A DNA stretch of 6,764 nt from Deltaproteobacteria bacterium (GTDB lineage Bacteria; Desulfobacterota; WTBG01). The notes below the pieces were generated by a model that ran no database searches, was not told the origin of the DNA, and saw only the letters and a list, made by a program, of their open reading frames with translations. The stretch is from the NCBI GenBank assembly GCA_013139225.1, contig WTBG01000200.1, positions 1 to 6,764 of the forward strand. Direction: 5' to 3'. Of the stretch, positions 3,906-6,764 are shown piece by piece (positions within the stretch are counted from its first letter, which is position 1; every line of letters begins with the position of its first letter). The translations under genes and the position numbers were made by a program.

Positions 3906-6725
3906 TCAATTCCCAACCCCACACCCTTTTAAAATATCCTTTGCAAGATCCGATGCATACACGGGGTACCTATCCTGATGTTTGATAAGATTAAGGAGGC
4001 ACTTTTTTGCTTTTGCTTCATTACCCTTTAGTGATTCAAAGGCAGCAAAACGTACATTGAAATTATCGTCTGCTAGAAGATTGGTTAGGACTTTTATTGC
4101 TTCAGACACTTCATATTCTTTTAAGGCCATAGCCAGATATTTCCTGACGGATGGGTTTTCGTCTTTTGCATAGGGAAGTATATCGACAAGCAAAGGAGCA
4201 GGTGTTAACTTACTAAGACCCCGCATTGCCATGGATCTAATCTTTGGATTGTCAGCATTCAAATAATAGATAAAAGTATCCTGAGATTGCTCATCTTCCA
4301 TATCACCTAACATATAAAGAACAGAGGATGTCAGAGAAGTTTCGAGATTGCTCTCTAGTGCTTTTATTAAAACAGGAGCAGCAACTTTCCCCATCTCCCT
4401 GATAATATCCATTATAGTTTGCTTGAGCAGAGCGTCCTTTATGTCCAGATAGTCAATCAAGTGAGGAATGATGGATGGTCCTTTTTTAGAGAACTTCTTA
4501 ATGACTATCTGTCTATAGTCCTCATCTCCCAGACTGGATTCTAATTCTGGCAAAAGTTCTTTTTCTTCAAAAACCGGTGGTTTTATAATAGTAACAGTCG
4601 TTTCTTTGTCGGAAGTTAACTCTCTATCAGACCAGGAACTGGTATTTTTATCCCAGGTAGATTTGGAGGAATCTATTCCACCACCGTATTTACCCTGGTG
4701 CCATAGACAATCATCTTCTCCTTTTACGGAATATCTGTCCTTTCCCTCTAAATCAATTAGTAATCCAATGCTTCCTGATTCCATTTTAGTGCTGTATTGT
4801 CCACTTCCCTGACTGTTAAAAGATCCGCACAAATAAGAATCGTTCCCCTTTTGGTCAATAAGAATCCCCGTTCCTGAAGAGCCACTGGTTCCTTGAGCAA
4901 ACCACTCGGCACTGTAGGTGTCATCTCCCTCGTTGTCAAAAAGCAACCCCTGTGAAAAATCATAACCGCAACCTTGAGAAACGCTCATGGAGGTATAGCA
5001 ATCATCACCCAACCTGTCAATCAGCGCTCCTACCGTCAAATGGGTCCCTGTTCCCTGGGCGTATCGCCTGGCATGATAGATGTCATTGCCTCCATTATCA
5101 ATAAGTAAACCGATGGCAAGCCAGTAGCTGGAGCCTTGAGAAAAATAGCTGCTGCTGTAGTGATCGTTGCCCTCATCATCCCAGAGAACTCCTATACCAC
5201 CTGACCCGAAGTTTCTGTAGCCGTAGCCGAACCCTTGAGAAAAGCTGTCAAAAGCCACATCAGGTTCCCTGAAATCCGGGTACTTTCCTCCTGAGAAGAA
5301 GCTGTCATTCCCCTGAGATTCGATTAAGAGCCCTATCCCTCCTACGAATCCCATTCCTTGATTCAATAAATTCCCGTGGTAGGAGTCATTCCCCTTTAGG
5401 TCACACAAAATTCCTGTTCCAAAAGCAGCAGCTCCCTGTCCCATGATATCAGCAAGATACCGGTCATCACCTTCTTTATCATAGAGGACACCTACTCCAA
5501 AAAAACCACATCCCTGTGAAAAATCTTGGGATAGATATCTGTCATCTCCTGAACAATCAATTAAGAAGCTTAGACCAAAGCTTCCACACGCCAGTGAATA
5601 TTTTTTGCTCGAATTGTAAAGGTCATTACCTTCAAGATCAATAATAATAGCTGAAGAAGAAGGAGAAGAATCAAGGTCGGGGGAGATATTATGATATTCA
5701 TCATCCCCACCCAGGTCAATTATGAGAAATGCATTCGTGTTTCTGTAGTATGTAGGCTCTTTCCCTCCAATGATGACTTTCCCAAGAGGGGTATCTTCAC
5801 ACAGTATGATATCTCCATTGAGCGCATTGTCTCCGTTTACTTCGTTGTTCGTACTGATTGTTCTTAAAATTTCTGAGTTTTTTAAAAGGTGGTCAAGTGC
5901 ACCAGCAACCATTAGGGATGCTTCGTAGAGTTGCTCTCGGTTTATTTTGCTTGCAAGGTAAAAACTTGTCTCCTTCACGTATTGTTCTTCTCTCATAGAA
6001 GGAGATTTGGCAGGGGCTTGAATTTCTTCTGTAAGCTCAATTTTATCTTTAATAATCATCTCTGAAAAATAGGTTTTTAAAAATCCAATCTCACTATGTG
6101 AAAGGGGTGAGAAAGCTTCATTGAGTTTTGTTTGAGCCAAGCAGGCAATAGATAGAAATTTAAGGAGCTCATCCCTCGCATCTTCAGGGATGTTAAGTAG
6201 CACGTCTTTAAACTGGTTATTCTCATCGATTGAGGATAGATCCTGAATGTTTTTGCTGTCTATATTAATTTCAAGTTCTTCGATAGCAAGAGATAACATT
6301 TTTTTTAATGAAACCTTACTTTCTTTTATGCTCTTCGAAAGGTAGCCTGCATATGGTTCAATCTTTAAGGGGTTGTCGAGCAGAACATTTACTTTGTCCA
6401 ATCGGAAGTAGTCCTCATCTGCTATATAAGGATCTATCTTTAGATCACTTTCTGTCAGTCGCAGGTACTCAAGAAGAGTTCGTAAGGGATTTTGATCTAT
6501 TTCTTCTTTTACAGATAAATGCCTTTTCTCTTCTCTTTTGAGGGGGGTAGTTTTTTTATGGAAACATGAGGAAAAGATGATACAAACAAACAACAAGACA
6601 AAGAGAACCTTTATATCTTTTCTCTGGGAAAACTTGTGTGTAGGACGCTTAAGGTATAGATTAAGCTTTTTGTTTAGCATATGCTTATGTGCCTTTCTAT
6701 CTTTCAGCGTTAATCTGCGTTCCAT
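3906..6725 (-). CDS. large predicted lipoprotein: D-x-x-G-[ND]-D-x-Y tandem repeats plus HEAT-like domain
   Basis: A 939-residue envelope protein of no family that I can name. A basic N-terminus leads to a hydrophobic stretch (about 38-52) and a lipobox-like FSSC with Cys54, so it is probably a lipoprotein. Residues ~60-300 are charged and largely helical. Residues 333-~683 hold about twelve repeats of mostly 26-27 residues, with pattern [LI]-[LI]-x-D-x-x-G-[ND]-D-x-Y, a variable part, then [SA]-Q-G and a glycine/aromatic-rich turn. This suggests a beta-solenoid, with the acidic boxes possibly binding Ca2+ (inference). After a linker, residues ~736-930 form HEAT-like helical pairs (for example IIPHLIDYL, AAPVLIKAL, NPSVRKYLAMAL, NFNVRFAAFESL), typical of protein-binding scaffolds. 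The ATG at 6725 lacks a good Shine-Dalgarno sequence. An ATG at 6680 (residue 16) has AAAGG about 11 bases upstream and would shorten the unusually long signal n-region. No transporter or enzyme motif is seen. Confidence 0.8.
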   Translation of the reverse strand: MERRLTLKDRKAHKHMLNKKLNLYLKRPTHKFSQRKDIKVLFVLLFVCIIFSSCFHKKTTPLKREEKRHLSVKEEIDQNPLRTLLEYLRLTESDLKIDPYIADEDYFRLDKVNVLLDNPLKIEPYAGYLSKSIKESKVSLKKMLSLAIEELEINIDSKNIQDLSSIDENNQFKDVLLNIPEDARDELLKFLSIACLAQTKLNEAFSPLSHSEIGFLKTYFSEMIIKDKIELTEEIQAPAKSPSMREEQYVKETSFYLASKINREQLYEASLMVAGALDHLLKNSEILRTISTNNEVNGDNALNGDIILCEDTPLGKVIIGGKEPTYYRNTNAFLIIDLGGDDEYHNISPDLDSSPSSSAIIIDLEGNDLYNSSKKYSLACGSFGLSFLIDCSGDDRYLSQDFSQGCGFFGVGVLYDKEGDDRYLADIMGQGAAAFGTGILCDLKGNDSYHGNLLNQGMGFVGGIGLLIESQGNDSFFSGGKYPDFREPDVAFDSFSQGFGYGYRNFGSGGIGVLWDDEGNDHYSSSYFSQGSSYWLAIGLLIDNGGNDIYHARRYAQGTGTHLTVGALIDRLGDDCYTSMSVSQGCGYDFSQGLLFDNEGDDTYSAEWFAQGTSGSSGTGILIDQKGNDSYLCGSFNSQGSGQYSTKMESGSIGLLIDLEGKDRYSVKGEDDCLWHQGKYGGGIDSSKSTWDKNTSSWSDRELTSDKETTVTIIKPPVFEEKELLPELESSLGDEDYRQIVIKKFSKKGPSIIPHLIDYLDIKDALLKQTIMDIIREMGKVAAPVLIKALESNLETSLTSSVLYMLGDMEDEQSQDTFIYYLNADNPKIRSMAMRGLSKLTPAPLLVDILPYAKDENPSVRKYLAMALKEYEVSEAIKVLTNLLADDNFNVRFAAFESLKGNEAKAKKCLLNLIKHQDRYPVYASDLAKDILKGCGVGN
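4677..5729 (-). repeat. coding tandem repeats, about 12 units of roughly 80 bp
   Basis: This segment encodes residues 333-683 of the large lipoprotein. The units begin FLIIDLGGDDEY, IIIDLEGNDLY, FLIDCSGDDRY, VLYDKEGDDRY, ILCDLKGNDSY, LLIESQGNDSF, VLWDDEGNDHY, LLIDNGGNDIY, ALIDRLGDDCY, LLFDNEGDDTY, ILIDQKGNDSY and LLIDLEGKDRY. Most of them also carry a Q-G box about eight residues after the tyrosine. Units 3-5 and 7-10 are 26-27 residues; unit 6 is 47. The protein pattern is strongly conserved while the DNA copies have diverged, so this is an old, selected repeat domain and not a recent expansion. Confidence 0.85.
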
Positions 6726-6764
6726 ACATTAACTTACCATGGATATGAAAGTAAAGAACGATTT

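Noticed and set aside
4757..4963. 68-codon minus-strand frame inside the repeat region
   Set aside because: It is an alternative frame of the repeat-coding DNA; the main frame carries the conserved repeat pattern.
4677..5729. RTX-type (hemolysin) calcium-binding nonapeptide repeats
   Set aside because: The period is about 27 residues with a Q-G box, not nine-residue GGxGxDxLx units, and no type I secretion signal or transporter gene is seen.
4677..5729. CRISPR-like or satellite DNA repeat
   Set aside because: The repeats are at protein level only; the DNA copies are diverged, there are no constant direct repeats with spacers, and the frame is open throughout.
6726..6764. Promoter for the large lipoprotein gene
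   Set aside because: The 39 bases available show no paired -35/-10 boxes; the control region probably lies beyond the window.

Overview
The window looks like a stretch of an anaerobic bacterial chromosome, most likely Desulfobacterota (old 'Deltaproteobacteria'). This is an inference from gene content: a heterodisulfide-reductase-type Fe-S protein, a stand-alone PilZ protein, a large HEAT-repeat lipoprotein, a Dus protein with a 'DINSACPAKK' active-site variant, and fairly low GC. No 16S rRNA or other phylogenetic marker is present.

Layout, left to right. (1) Positions 1-804, plus strand: a tRNA-dihydrouridine synthase gene whose 5' end lies outside the window and whose C-terminus stops early, at the conserved 'W-Y-L'. 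(2) Positions 805-981: a short gap with minus-strand coding-like fragments in two frames, probably a decayed gene. (3) Positions 982-3169, minus strand: a two-gene operon. A soluble HdrD/GlpC-like protein with two ferredoxin clusters and two complete CCG domains comes first, then a class I SAM-dependent methyltransferase-like protein. The second gene probably starts at a GTG with a very strong Shine-Dalgarno sequence at 1833, not at the upstream TTG at 1893. (4) Positions 3170-3558: a 389-bp divergent intergenic region with a good sigma-70-type promoter facing right, a pair of direct repeats 21 bp apart and two palindromes. (5) Positions 3559-3888, plus strand: a small PilZ (c-di-GMP receptor) protein. 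(6) Positions 3906-6725, minus strand: a 939-residue predicted lipoprotein. It has a helical N-terminal region, about twelve tandem repeats of roughly 27 residues built on D-x-x-G-[ND]-D-x-Y and Q-G boxes, and a C-terminal HEAT-like domain. It converges on the PilZ gene with a 17-bp gap.

The Fe-S protein and methyltransferase are probably co-expressed and may form a redox/methyl-transfer pair whose substrate cannot be read from the sequence. The PilZ protein and the repeat lipoprotein suggest c-di-GMP signalling and cell-envelope biology, but nothing here proves that they act together. The large repeat protein is the least conventional item. I see no tRNA, rRNA, CRISPR array, intact insertion sequence or convincing intrinsic terminator.
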